DNA of 64,000 bases from Paramacrobiotus metropolitanus (taxonomy: Eukaryota; Tardigrada; Eutardigrada; Parachela; Macrobiotidae): positions 310,001 to 374,000 of the forward strand of contig NW_026570231.1 in assembly GCF_019649055.1 (NCBI RefSeq), written 5' to 3'. The notes under the pieces are model-generated. The model was not told where the DNA came from, made no database searches, and was given only the letters and a program-made list of their open reading frames with translations. Made by a program: the position numbers and the translations under genes. Below are positions 26,772-37,205 of the stretch, one piece after another. Every line of letters starts with the position of its first letter. Position 1 is the first letter of the stretch.

Positions 26772-28228
26772 ATGCAGGCCTCGCAGAAACATTGTGTCGC
26801 GATGGACCGAACTGCCAGTTCCCTCCTCAGCGTGCAGCTTGGTCGCCATTCCTTCGATGCCGCGTACTCGTCGCCGTTCGTAGTGGACTTTGCGTAAGGA
26901 CTGGAATACTGACGTTTCACATGTTTAGCGAGAACCTGTTATCCTGCTGGCGCTGGGCCGCTGATGGCATTTTCACTGAAACACCACGCTAATGTGAGCC
27001 CTTACTTGCAGTTATCCGTGGCTGTACGTGTGCGAATACTGCCTGGATTACACTTCGCATTACGACGACTGGGACGATCACTGTGTGAGTAGCTAGGCTG
27101 CACTGGGCTTCGGCGTAATCATTTTTTCACGCTTTCCACCGCGTTGCAGAACGGGAAATCCCCCTGCACCGTGGTTACGCCGCCCGGGAGGCTGGTGTAC
27201 CTGGACGAGATCAGCCGCGGACAGCATCCGTACGGCCGCAGCGAAACGCTGGTGGTGTACGAAGTGAACGGCTCACTGTACCCCTATTACTGCCAGAAAT
27301 TGTCCCTCCTGGGCAAACTCTTCCTGGAGAATAAACTGAAAACCTACGATGTGGACGACTTGGTGTTCTATGTGCTGTGCGTGAGGGGATGCTCAGGGGA
27401 CCACATCGTCGGGTACTTCTCGAAGGTAAGGCATGCGTTGGCTTCTGATTAAGCTGAACGTAATCCGTGGTTGCGTTCTTCAACAGCTGAAGGAAGTACA
27501 AACCATTACCTACAATCTCCACAAGTTGGTCATCTTTCCTCCTTTCCGGCGCCGTGGTTACGGGAGTTTTCTTATTGGATTCAGTAAGTGTAGCATCCTA
27601 ATGGTTTGTACTTTGAAGCATAATTTAAATTCTTCGTTGAATTTTTTTTGTGGGCGTGGGCATGCGCCGGTGGTTATAAATTTGTGCCGTACTTAGCCGT
27701 CGTTTTGGCTTCTGAAAATCAGTGTGAGAGATTATAGTTTTGCTTATGGTTAGGTTACTTTCTTTCGCGACTGGACGGATCTCCCGGACGTCCAGAACTT
27801 CCATTATCTGTCGCCGGGCAAGAAGCGTACAGAGTGTACTGCCGAAAGGCAATATTCGCTTACATGCGGGCGCGCGACCCTAACAGTCCTGTTGATCTCA
27901 CGATCGAAGGTATGTAGATTTTATCTTAAGGCGACTGCTGACTCATCCGTGGAGAATTCGTTACGATTTGAAACGTGGAACTTCTTTCGGCATCGTTGCA
28001 GAGATCTGTAGTTGGACCGGAATCTGCGGCGACGATGTTAGTCAGGTGTTTCTTTGGCTGAAATCGTTTGCGTTCGATGCGGAGCAGGGAAAGTATGTGC
28101 CACGAATGATTGCCAAAGATTACAATCGTTTTGCTAAACTTATGCGCGATTCTACTCCGTTGATCTCTGTTTTGACCGACAAGTGTGTCCAACTTCCGTT
28201 GTCGCAAACGAAGAAGTTAGCCGGCTGA
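26772..28228 (+). CDS. KAT6-like paralogue 3, MYST domain with catalytic Cys replaced
   Basis: Exons 26772-26893, 27012-27084, 27150-27425, 27487-27583, 27754-27909 and 28002-28228 give 316 residues. Exon sizes of 73 and 97 bases equal those of copy 2, confirming common descent. The protein is nearly only the MYST core: LGRHSFDAAYSSPF, CEYCLDY, YYCQKLSLLGKLFLENK, YDVDDLVFYVL, GYFSK, the acetyl-CoA loop RRRGYG and E204 in RPELPLS. At the catalytic Cys position it has Lys (K170, NLHKLVIFPP). The zinc finger is odd: C48, C51 and H64 are in place, but the last Cys is at 65 or 71 instead of three residues after His. The start is uncertain: ATG 26772 is in frame, but TATGCAG just after it could be an acceptor (26778, phase 0) for an unseen upstream exon. 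Confidence 0.8.
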
Positions 28229-29354
28229 ATGGAAGTGCAGTGAAGCTCGAGCGTGGAGGCGAATTTGTGGCTCTTTTCAGTTTCGCAATGCCTGCGGTGT
28301 GCGGTCAGATGGAATTCCTTCTGGTGATATTAATTGCTCGTTTGGCCGTTCTCCTGTAGTGACCACAGTTGGCAGTTTTTGTTATTCCGTTTTTGTTTGG
28401 GATTGTTCGGATTGTTGTTTAGAGACTGGTTAAGTTGTTATGTTTGTCTCTTCATTCCTCTCGAATGTTAGTTTAATTTTATATAATTTTTTTGTCTTCT
28501 GACTTTCTTGCTGCATCCCTAATTTTTTTGTTTTGTACAGTTCTTAATCCTTTCCGGTTTCCAGTTCTTCGGTAGGCTGCCCTTTGCAGGGACATTTTAT
28601 GTTATTAGGTGTTGTGTATGTACACTTTTTTGTATATATTTTGCGCACCCCCCACTGCCAAAGACTCATTTTTTGCGGTCAATACCAAAATGATTCCTTA
28701 CAATTTACATGGAAATATTTTACTGTTTGTGTGTTTCACATTTTGACTGACTGTGAAGCAGTGTGAGTCATTTCTCTGAAAGATAACGGAATAACATACA
28801 TTTACCGGAAACAAATACGATAGCGATACAATTGGGAGGATTTTTTAAGTTTTCTCGGCGTTTTCACTTCGGAGTTACGTAGCAGTTTTTACTTTCTTTG
28901 ATGTTTAACTTCACATTTTGGATGAATTATTATGAACCGTACTTTTGCTGTACAGGCAGTACAGCTTCAGTACAACGAGTTATCGTTGAGGTTAGTTTAT
29001 GAAAACCGAAATACAGGTTTGCTTGTTTTGCTTCTCGGTTTTGCTTTTCAGCTCCGGGTTGATTGGCTGCCCTTGGCGGTAGCTATTGCAACGCAAGCCA
29101 GTTTACCGTTTGCGTGCTGGTTGCCGGTTTCCTCAACTTTCCTGCGCTGATGCAGCTGACTGCGGATAACTCTTTAAAATTTAATGGCAAGAAAAATTTT
29201 ACACATGTAGAGAAGCTGTGGTTTGGGACTTCCTTTAAGCTACTTACACCAGTAATAAAATTTTCATCGTTTTTCCCGCATTTTAAATTGGTGACGTCGA
29301 AAGTGTCAAGCTTTCTTCCGTAGATTGTGGTAAACGTAGGGGATCCGGATCAAA
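28229..29354. other. Intergenic region upstream of POLR1C
   Basis: This 1.1-kb T-rich plus strand contains the 3' flank of KAT6-like 3 and the 5' flank of POLR1C. Short open frames are present but none shows a recognisable protein or good exon borders. Confidence 0.4.
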
Positions 29355-30813
29355 ATGCCCGGGGAACAACCACGCTATCCTCGTCGCGAAGAAGAAAATC
29401 AGCATCTCTGCTGCATCCTGACGCGAAATAAGCCAGCGGTATTTACAGATGTCGATTCGGTGCACCCCCTGATACCATTCGAGTTCTCCCATTATACTGA
29501 GCGCATGACTATTTGCATACATGCCATGCGAGAGCAGGGCCTGTTCTTGGAGTTTGATGTCTTCAATGTGGAACCCTTCGTCATAAACGCGCTGAGGCGC
29601 GCTCTCCTTGCTGAGGTTGGAATGCAGTTAGTTGTTTATTTCTAAAAAGCACTTTGTGAGAATTCCAGATTTTTCGGTAGGTTCCATCCATGGCACCGGC
29701 CGAAATCCGAATGCAGCAGAATAGCACGATTCTCTCCGACGATATGATTGGTCATCGTGTGGGAATGGTGCCGTTCCGCGCGGATCCGCGTTGTTTTAAA
29801 TTCCGTCCCGCGGACAAGAAACCGGACAGCCTGGATTATGGTATATTATTTGAACTGCAAGTGGAACCGAAAAAAGTCGCACGCTCGACCCGTCATGTGC
29901 CCGTTAATCCGAAAGTTGATATGGTGAAACTCTACAGCACGGATTTCAAATTTCCCCGCGAATCATCGTATCCGCAGGATCTCATGGAAAAAGTGGGCCC
30001 GGTGCACAACACTGTGGAGGATCGTATCTTAGTTGCTACCCTGCATCCTGCTCAGGAGCTGGAGTTTCGCGTATTCGTGGCTAAAGGTATCGGGAAGGAT
30101 CACGCCAAGTTCTCTCCTGTGTCAACGGCATTTTACCGAGCAAAACCGGAGATTCGTCTTTTGCGGGACGTTAATGGAGAAGAAGCGCACCGGCTGCGCG
30201 AGTGTTTTGTGAACAACAAGGGCGATAAGGCAATTATCGAAGTGGTGAAAGATCAGTCAGGTATTTATGTTTAGTCGAGTAGTTGCATAGGACGAGTTTA
30301 TCTTGCACGAGGATGAGGTCGAGGACGTTGTAAGGACGAGTTTATCTTGCACTGGATCTTTAAATAACGTCATTTTTGAATACCGTTACAGTCCGGCTCG
30401 TTAATAGTTTCTATTGTAATTGTTAAAAATTCTTTACAAAATGATATACTTAAAATATATGTAGTGCGTGATTAAATAAGTAGCACTTTGTCTTTGATAA
30501 TCATTTTAATGACCGTACTTGTCATTTCGAATGTTTTGTTGCAGGACGCGAGAGTGCTGTGGTGAAAAATGACCGTTTGTACACCGGATGTCGAAAAGTT
30601 TTATGCGACTCTACCTTGAGCGATGCCGTAAAAATTGGATTTCGAAAGAACGAATTTATTTTCGAAGTGGAATCTGTTGGCGCCCTACCGTCAACTGTGT
30701 TGGTTAAAGAAGCATTGACTATTCTGAAAAACCGCTGCGAATATCATTTGCTCAAACTGGCTCGATTTAGAGCGCCTATACCGTCTGTCGTCAAAATGGA
30801 AGAGCACTCGTAA
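29355..30813 (+). CDS. POLR1C: POLR1C (RPAC1/AC40), shared subunit of RNA polymerases I and III
   Basis: RPAC1 is the alpha-like subunit that dimerises with POLR1D (AC19) in the assembly platform of Pol I and Pol III, in nucleolus and nucleus. Exons 29355-29615, 29681-30260 and 30545-30813 are in phase and give 369 residues (human 346). The alpha-motif FNVEPFVINALRRALLAEVPSMA is cut by intron 1. HRVGMVPFRADPR follows, and the RPAC1-type KGIGKDHAKFSPVSTAFYR separates it from RPB3 (POLR2C). The C-terminal dimerisation strand FIFEVESVGALPSTVLVKEA is conserved. The N-terminal 50 residues are variable, as in the family. It converges with RAP1GDS1 229 bases downstream. Confidence 0.95.
30289..30352. 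repeat. 20-bp exact direct repeat in POLR1C intron 2
   Basis: AGGACGAGTTTATCTTGCAC occurs at 30289-30308 and again at 30333-30352, 44 bases apart, just after the exon 2 donor. It is probably a local duplication; no function is evident. Confidence 0.85.
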
Positions 30814-31042
30814 AAATAGAACAGTCGTTTTAATTGTGATTGTATTAATTGTAATCGTATTAATTGTAATCTCTTTTAATTTCAGTTTACTTTGTACAAA
30901 AGAACAGAAAAAGGCTACAAGCTTTATTGCGACGCAGCCTCTGCGCAAAATATTAGAACCAATTAAAAGGTCAAAACTGAACTTACGGTTAGAATCACAG
31001 AAAGTCCACAGAAACCCATGTAAAAAAAAGTCAGCGCAAATT
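30814..31042. other. Short convergent spacer POLR1C/RAP1GDS1
   Basis: The 229 bases between the two stop codons must accommodate both 3' UTRs. A tandem TTAATTGTAATCGTA-like stretch lies at about 30835-30870. Confidence 0.5.
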
Positions 31043-33676
31043 TTACAAGAATGTGTCAATTTGAGCAGCTTTTTTCCGAATATCTTCCACAGGATGACTT
31101 TTTAACCGGGCCACAGTGCCGGGAATTCCGGATCGCAGAATCACACTAGCAAATTTCTGTGCACGGCTCAGATATTCAACAATTTGTAAACCTAAAAGCA
31201 CGCCATCTGTCGACAGTCTGCCATCTTGTAAGCAAGTATTCAAAGCACTTAAAAATTCCTGATGGTCAGCATCTTCCAAAAACATTCGAACTGCATCTTG
31301 TTGTTGGAAAAACAAGGCAATCGCGCCTAACCCACTCATCACAACTGCGGCGGCTTTTTCGATTAGTTGGTCCGACAGCAGCTTCACCATCCCATGCCGC
31401 AAGAAGCAATTCATCACATTACATGAGTAATTCGAAGTTTTTACAGTGGTCACGACGGCTAAAAGGGAGTAATTCGTTACAGTCGGTTCTGTAACCCACG
31501 AAAACATCTGCTTGACCACAACGTCCGAAGTTCCAAACAACACTGCCGTATCCTGATCGAGAGAGATAAACATGCGTAGAAGTGCCAGAAATTTACTAAC
31601 AACAGGTGACCGAATCGGCCCGCAAGTGAATTGCCCCAGCTTCACAACAGCCAAAATCAGTACCTCAGCGAAATTTAAATCAAGGAATACCCGTCGGCGA
31701 ACGGTTTCGTTAACCACCAAATTTTTCAAAGCAGACACAACCGCATACTGAAGTTGCAAAACCTGCTTCCGCTGAGAGATAAGTAAACAATTTGGACAAT
31801 CTTCCGGTTGGATATCTGTGTAATTGTCGTCTTCTTGCAATTTTTGTGAAAGACGACTTGACGATTTAATGCACTGATTACACCGGCCAGTGTCAGTTCT
31901 GAAATCATCGGAAGCCAAAATCTTATCCGCTAAGTCCAAGGACTGAATAAAAACATTCTTCAAAATTTCCGCTACAGTATTTCCGTCGGAAAGCCGGTGA
32001 CTAATAAAGGCCAAACAGCTCTGTTCATCACGCATCAGATTCCCAATAAATAAAGCGGCTGTTATGCGTTTTGAAATTCGATTCCAATCTGCAACAACAT
32101 TTTACTGTTTCACACTTCGAACACAACACAACCGGGTCTCACAACTATCATGTATGCATTATCATGCATATGAAGTGCAATCTTCAAAATTTCTCTTCGA
32201 GTACTTCTTTTACTGCACGGCGTGCACGCGAACATGTTATGAGTACAAGTAAATCCATTCTGAAACTGTAAGCAGCTAACATGAGTTAATAAGATATATT
32301 CACGACTCAAAAAGATTATGGCAAATGAGGCAAGGTTACATAAATTTGAAAACCGAGTTAGAATTAACTGGAAATACGAATGTCAAAATTCATAAAATGC
32401 ATAACAAAAGTGTTAAGCACAGTAGGTGAAAAAGATTTGCATTAAAGGCCTAATCGGATTGTCTGAGCTGTAAGCCGCATTTCGCCACGAAATCTGACAA
32501 TTAAACTTGCTGTAGTCTGTACAAAAAATACGAATCATTCAACCTAAAAAGAATCTATCTTTTGCCCTTTATAAAAAATGCAGATATAAATTCTTACACA
32601 ATGACATTTCCACTAATAGTAACAATGATGTGCAAATTCGCTGTACTCATACCATTGTCGACCAGCCATTTCGCGGCCATTTCAGCTTCAAAGCAGATCC
32701 CATTCTCGTTGTGATTATGCGGCAACGCGCAACCCACAGATAATTCCACAAGCAAACTGGAGCACTGGTCTTGCAATTCACTGTTCAGATTATTTCGCTC
32801 TAACACTTCTAGAAGAATGGAAATTGCGTTGGCTTGCCTAACAGCAAGTTTTCCCTCCTCCGAGTCGGAAATTTTAACCAGAAGGTCCAGCGAATTTTCC
32901 ACAAGGTTGTCATTATCTGCCTGCAGGAATTCTAATAACAACGATATTAGCTGTGGATCTCCCAGCGATTCCAACGTTTCTACGTGCTCGGCCAAAATCA
33001 CAAAAGCAGCTAAAATTGTGGCATGTAACTCAGTATAAAAATCATCACACAGCAAACGTCGCAAAAGAACGAAAACTCCACTACTAATTGCAGCTTTCTG
33101 GCACGCAGCATTGGAATCAATGACATTGCATAAACATCCGACAGCCGTTTTCGTGAGTTTCAGTACTTCCTTCGGTTCGCTCTGCGCCCAACTTACAGCT
33201 AAATTCATGGCAGACAGTAGTTTCGCGAATCCCTTAGCATCCAGGAAAATCTGTCTTCCTGAATCATTTTCATAACAGATGTTCCCAGTGGCTCGCAGAC
33301 AATCATAAACCACATCGAATCGAAATGATTCACTCAAACTTGCACGTTCCAAAAAATCAGTGAGAGCAACCAAGAAGGGTTCCAGTGCATGTCGCACGCT
33401 TTCACATTTGGCTAATTCCGATATCAATATTATGCATTTATGCAGTCCTTCCTGACTGTGGAGAAAAGTCGTAGATGTCAGCTTGAATATCGTCCTTAAG
33501 GTGTCCAGAAATCTCGGCGAGCACACGAACCGGCACTTCCCATCGAATTCATCTTTCGAGCTGGCACTGATTTCGGCGGTTATATCTGTTAAAATTGATT
33601 GCTGTTCCAAGAAATCTGACGTAGAATATAAACAATTCAACAGTCTGTCTAGTGATGCCATGATTCCGTTTTCCAC
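31043..33676 (-). CDS. RAP1GDS1: RAP1GDS1/SmgGDS armadillo-repeat GTPase regulator
   Basis: SmgGDS is a cytosolic armadillo-repeat protein that binds prenylated or unprenylated small GTPases with polybasic tails (Rho, Rap, Ras) and promotes RhoA/C exchange and trafficking. Two exons, 33676-32653 and 32088-31043, join in phase (donor GTATGAGT, acceptor TTGTTGCAG) to 689 residues, or 684 from the second Met (33661). ARM landmarks include ATGNICYENDSGRQIF (family GNICYDSHEGR), ITAALFIGNLMRDEQSC, VVSALKNLVVNETVR and the C-terminal VARLKSHPVEDIRKKAAQ. It is longer than human (607), partly from an insert holding C411xxC414 and C439xxC442, a possible zinc knuckle not known to me in the family. It is head to head with SNRNP35. 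Confidence 0.88.
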
Positions 33677-34262
33677 TGTAGACCGAACGACGACGTTGTT
33701 TGCTGTTACCAGTTAGCACACTGTACGTTGATGAAGATTTGCAAAACGGTAGTGCTACCTAACACTAGGGTAGTAACGTATTTAAAATTCAAGGAGGTAA
33801 ACAAGTACCCTAACAACTAAAACGAAAAAACTCCAGTGATTCATCAGTTTTTTCAAGGGAGGAAAAAGAAAAGAGGAAATTATCAGTTTAGAATTTTGGA
33901 TTCTAAAATCTAAACTTCTGAACTTTTACGTGCGCACCTTCAACTTTAGAAACCGAAGACATATTCAGTGCGTGCTGCGTCCCCTTGGTGGACGTCACAG
34001 AGTAGGTTGACCGCCACTGCCTCCACCCAACGCCGACTGCTGTACGACGGCTCGAAAAAGATTGTTTCTCGATATTTAATCATTTCAATGGTAAAACTTG
34101 ATTTCTGTATTATTTACTGTAATTTATTTTGTATTTTTGCCCAGATTGGGCTTTTTGTTTTTCACTTGTCAGGTGTCATTCTGCACCGTTGCTGACTTGA
34201 GAGGCAGTTATAAGCGTCATTGCTGTGGACGGGGAAGTGGAAGCTGATGGTTTTGCTTCACC
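33677..34262. promoter_or_regulatory. Divergent promoter region RAP1GDS1/SNRNP35
   Basis: These 586 bases separate the start codons of two diverging genes, so both promoters must lie within or near them. The SNRNP35 side may include a 5' UTR intron near 34096-34170. No other gene is visible. Confidence 0.45.
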
Positions 34263-35139
34263 ATGGAAGCTTGGAAATTGAAAGGCAAAGCCGCAGAGGA
34301 CTCGAAGCAACGCAGGCTTAACAATTCTCCCGTCCAGCGCTCAGGTGATGGTACTACCACCGATCGCGAAGAAGATTTGGCTACAACGGTATACGATCCA
34401 TTCCAAATAGGAAATATTAACGGGATTAAAGGAAATGCTCTTCACGACCGGGGCCTGTGGAGAGCTTTACAGGTGTGTATTTGTGTTTGATGTTATTCTG
34501 ACTTTTTTCTGTCAACAATATGTGCGACTCATTGTACGTTACATTGTTACGTTTTTAGTCGAAGTACAAGCCAGATCGGCTGATGGCTGGTACACCATTA
34601 TGTACTGTATTTGTGGGAAGATTGAATCCCTCCACTACGGAGACAACGCTACAGACCGTATTCTCGGAGTTCGGCAAAGTGAAATCCTTGCGCTTGATAC
34701 GAAATTATGTGACGGGGCTGTCGCAGCGCTATGCGTTCATTGAGTACTATAAAGAGTGTGATGCACAAAACGCTGTGCGGAATGCGAGGCGGATGAGCTT
34801 GGAAGGACAGAAAATTCTAGTCGACATGGAATGTGAACGTGTGCTTTCAGGGTGGAAACCGAGACGTTTAGGTACTTTGTTACTGGCACTTCGGATATAC
34901 AACACTACATTACCCAAGCACTACGACGGGGCAGCCTGTCCATAGATTATTAAGCACTGGCGGCATTGCAGGCAGTCAGAATCTTTCTTATGAGATTTTT
35001 ATTGTACTCTTGTTTAATGAAAAATGCACCGTTTTCAGGAGGTGGATTTGGGGGTAAAAAAGAATCTGGGCAGCTGAGGTTTGGTTGTCGAGATAAACCT
35101 TGGAGAAAACAGTCTCGTGGCTGGCAAAAACCATCCTGA
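34263..35139 (+). CDS. SNRNP35: U11/U12 snRNP 35K protein (minor spliceosome)
   Basis: SNRNP35 is a U11-associated RRM protein of the U11/U12 di-snRNP, the U1-70K counterpart in recognising U12-type introns in the nucleus. Exons 34263-34472, 34559-34871 and 35039-35139 join in phase to 207 residues. Landmarks are YDPFQIGNINGIKG, HDRGLWRAL, the RRM with RNP2 CTVFVGRL and RNP1-like QRYAFIEY, then GWKPRRLG/GGFGGKKESGQLRFG, the 35K signature following the RRM. Relative to human (246) the N-terminus has about 40 extra polar residues, and the C-terminus stops soon after the signature (SRGWQKPS), lacking the long Arg/Glu/Ser tail of vertebrates. Confidence 0.95.
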
Positions 35140-35191
35140 AGGCGCTGATAAGTGGCAGGTGGTGATGACAAAGCGAAATCCTAGTCATACC

Positions 35192-36841
35192 ATGAAAACG
35201 GTAAGAATTACTTATTAGGCTTTGACAGTGTTAACAGCGTTACCTCGGAAAGTGTCGTAGATTGTCATTTGGATGGCTGCTAGTACAAGTACATGATGAT
35301 CAGTACATCTATCCAATGTGTTTCAATAGTCAATTTTCAGTAGTGTGTACACTATTTTTTGTGCAGTTAAGTTGTGCGTTGACGGTGTGTGCCTTGTGTG
35401 TAATGCTAGTTCGCGATTCTGCGCGTTTTGATGTATAGCTGTATCGGTACGAATTAGGAAGATCTAGGCCGTGCGCTGGGGGGCTTACAGAACAAACTTC
35501 CGGTCGGTGTTGTTATTAGGCTAGCGAATGTGGCCGAGAAAAATGTAGTTCGAAGAACAAGGCGCAGCCCAGAGCTGCAGAATGATGATCTTGCGCTGCT
35601 TTCACTTTCGGCAGCAAATTTTTGCCGCATGAGGGATACCTAGATGATGTTTGCTTGCAGTTTGGCATTTATTTTTTGATTTCAAAAGTTGTGTTCCGTG
35701 TGTATGCCAAGACACCTTTTTCTCTTTTACTGTGGTAATTGTATGTTTTTAATTTACAAAATTCTACTGCAGAATATATACTGGAAAATTGTACTGTTTT
35801 CCTGCGCTGTGCTTGCGGTTTGCGTTTGTGGAGTTTAACGGGGCAGGTGGAAATCTTCTTCATTCCGTTATTCGAAAAATCTTCGAAATGCAGTCTCTTG
35901 CTCAGTTCTATCAGTACCTTAAAAGCATAACTTTGTTGTCGCTATTATGGAAAAGTTGTAAGTCTGGCAGATCCTTTGGATTATGTTTCGTAAAATTGTT
36001 TCGAGACTTGCAGTATGGTTTTATTTACATGTGAAAATTCATTTTCAGGCACAGTTCTTGCTCAAGAAGGCACGGAAAATATTGGACCTGCTGTTGGACC
36101 AGCTATTGTAGAAACACAACCTGCATACGGTATAGTTGTTTATATTCCGCCGGTTTCGCGCCATTGGACTTATCCTGGGCCCCTGCCATTGCCCGGAATT
36201 AGGTAAGCCAGCGTTGTGTAGCTCTGCTTATAGGTACCAGCAAGGGGGATAGGGTACCCTATCGGCCTATCCACCTTGGTACAAGTACGGTAAAATTACC
36301 AGTGAGGTCTGTCCACTTTTTTGAAAAGGCAGCTTGAAGGAGAGACGTGTGTTTTAATGCTGAATATGTATTAACTCGTAAAGATTTTCATGATACGGTA
36401 TACAACTATACATTTCGCAGCTGACGGTTTGACTTCTTTTTGTGCTGGGTTGCGTCGTTTGATTTTGTGGACATTCGGTACCGCATCGGAACTCACGACG
36501 GACTGCTGCTTTGATTTCGCGCAGTTACCTATCATGTTGATTTCTGCCTATGCTCGCTAGCTTTATTTAGCTACTGTTATGTTCAGTGTACTATGTTTTT
36601 GAATAACGACTTTTAATGCACGGTTATGTACAGATAATAATTTTGATTGGCTTGCAGCTGGCCCATAATCGGATCTGCAGGAATTGGTTACCAAGCTGAA
36701 GGTCGCTTTCCCTACACTGGTTATGTTGGAAACAGGGCACCCTTTTTAAAAAATGTCCTGGGAATTCCGACACCGTCACCGCAGACCCAATCACCTCTTG
36801 ATATGCAACATCTTGATGGAGAAACGGGAAGGTTTTTTTGA
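35192..36841 (+). CDS. Tentative small secreted proline/glycine-rich protein
   Basis: Not recognised. Two downstream exons are well supported by splice sites and phase: 36049-36202 (acceptor CATTTTCAG, donor GTAAGC) and 36658-36841 (acceptor GGCTTGCAG, ends TGA). They read AQEGTENIGPAVGPAIVETQ, VVYIPPVSRHWTYPGPLPLPG and GSAGIGYQAEGRFPYTGY. A consistent 5' part is MKT (35192-35200, donor GTAAGA) plus 35773-35827. That gives a good signal peptide (MKTNIYWKIVLFSCAVLAVC, cleavage near VLAQ) and 133 residues in all, but its last donor (GTGGAG) is weak. The start is 52 bases after the SNRNP35 stop, so the first exon could instead be SNRNP35 3' UTR. Confidence 0.42.
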
Positions 36842-37205
36842 AAAGAAGTTAGTATTCTGTTTGCACACTTCTATTGCAAATGAGCACTGACCGTGGCATT
36901 GTTTTCAAATACTCAGACTGATAAGTAATTCCGAGTATACGGTGCGTAGCCGTGCGTTGTGGCTTGACTCTTAAGCACTATCTGGGCGCAGTGTTTGTTA
37001 ACAAAAGACTTAATGGATATGACCACGAATTTTGATCCTTTTATTACAGATACCTCGGCAAAAAAAGTATAAAGCTTCGCAGTAAAAAATTACACAATTT
37101 CAAACTTCAAAACAAATTTGTACACTCGGGATTAGTTCTCACTTTCACTGGGTTAGAAGACAATTTCAAATCACACATGACCGTTAAATTAATAACACTA
37201 AGGCA
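36842..37205. other. Convergent spacer before RAPGEF1 3' end
   Basis: These 364 bases lie between the stop codons of the tentative secreted protein (plus) and RAPGEF1 (minus). No gene is seen. Confidence 0.45.

Noticed and set aside
35477-35653. Open frame reading GLQNKLPVGVVIRLANVAEK between SNRNP35 and the secreted-protein exons
   Set aside because: No donor in phase with any neighbouring exon; falls in a predicted intron.
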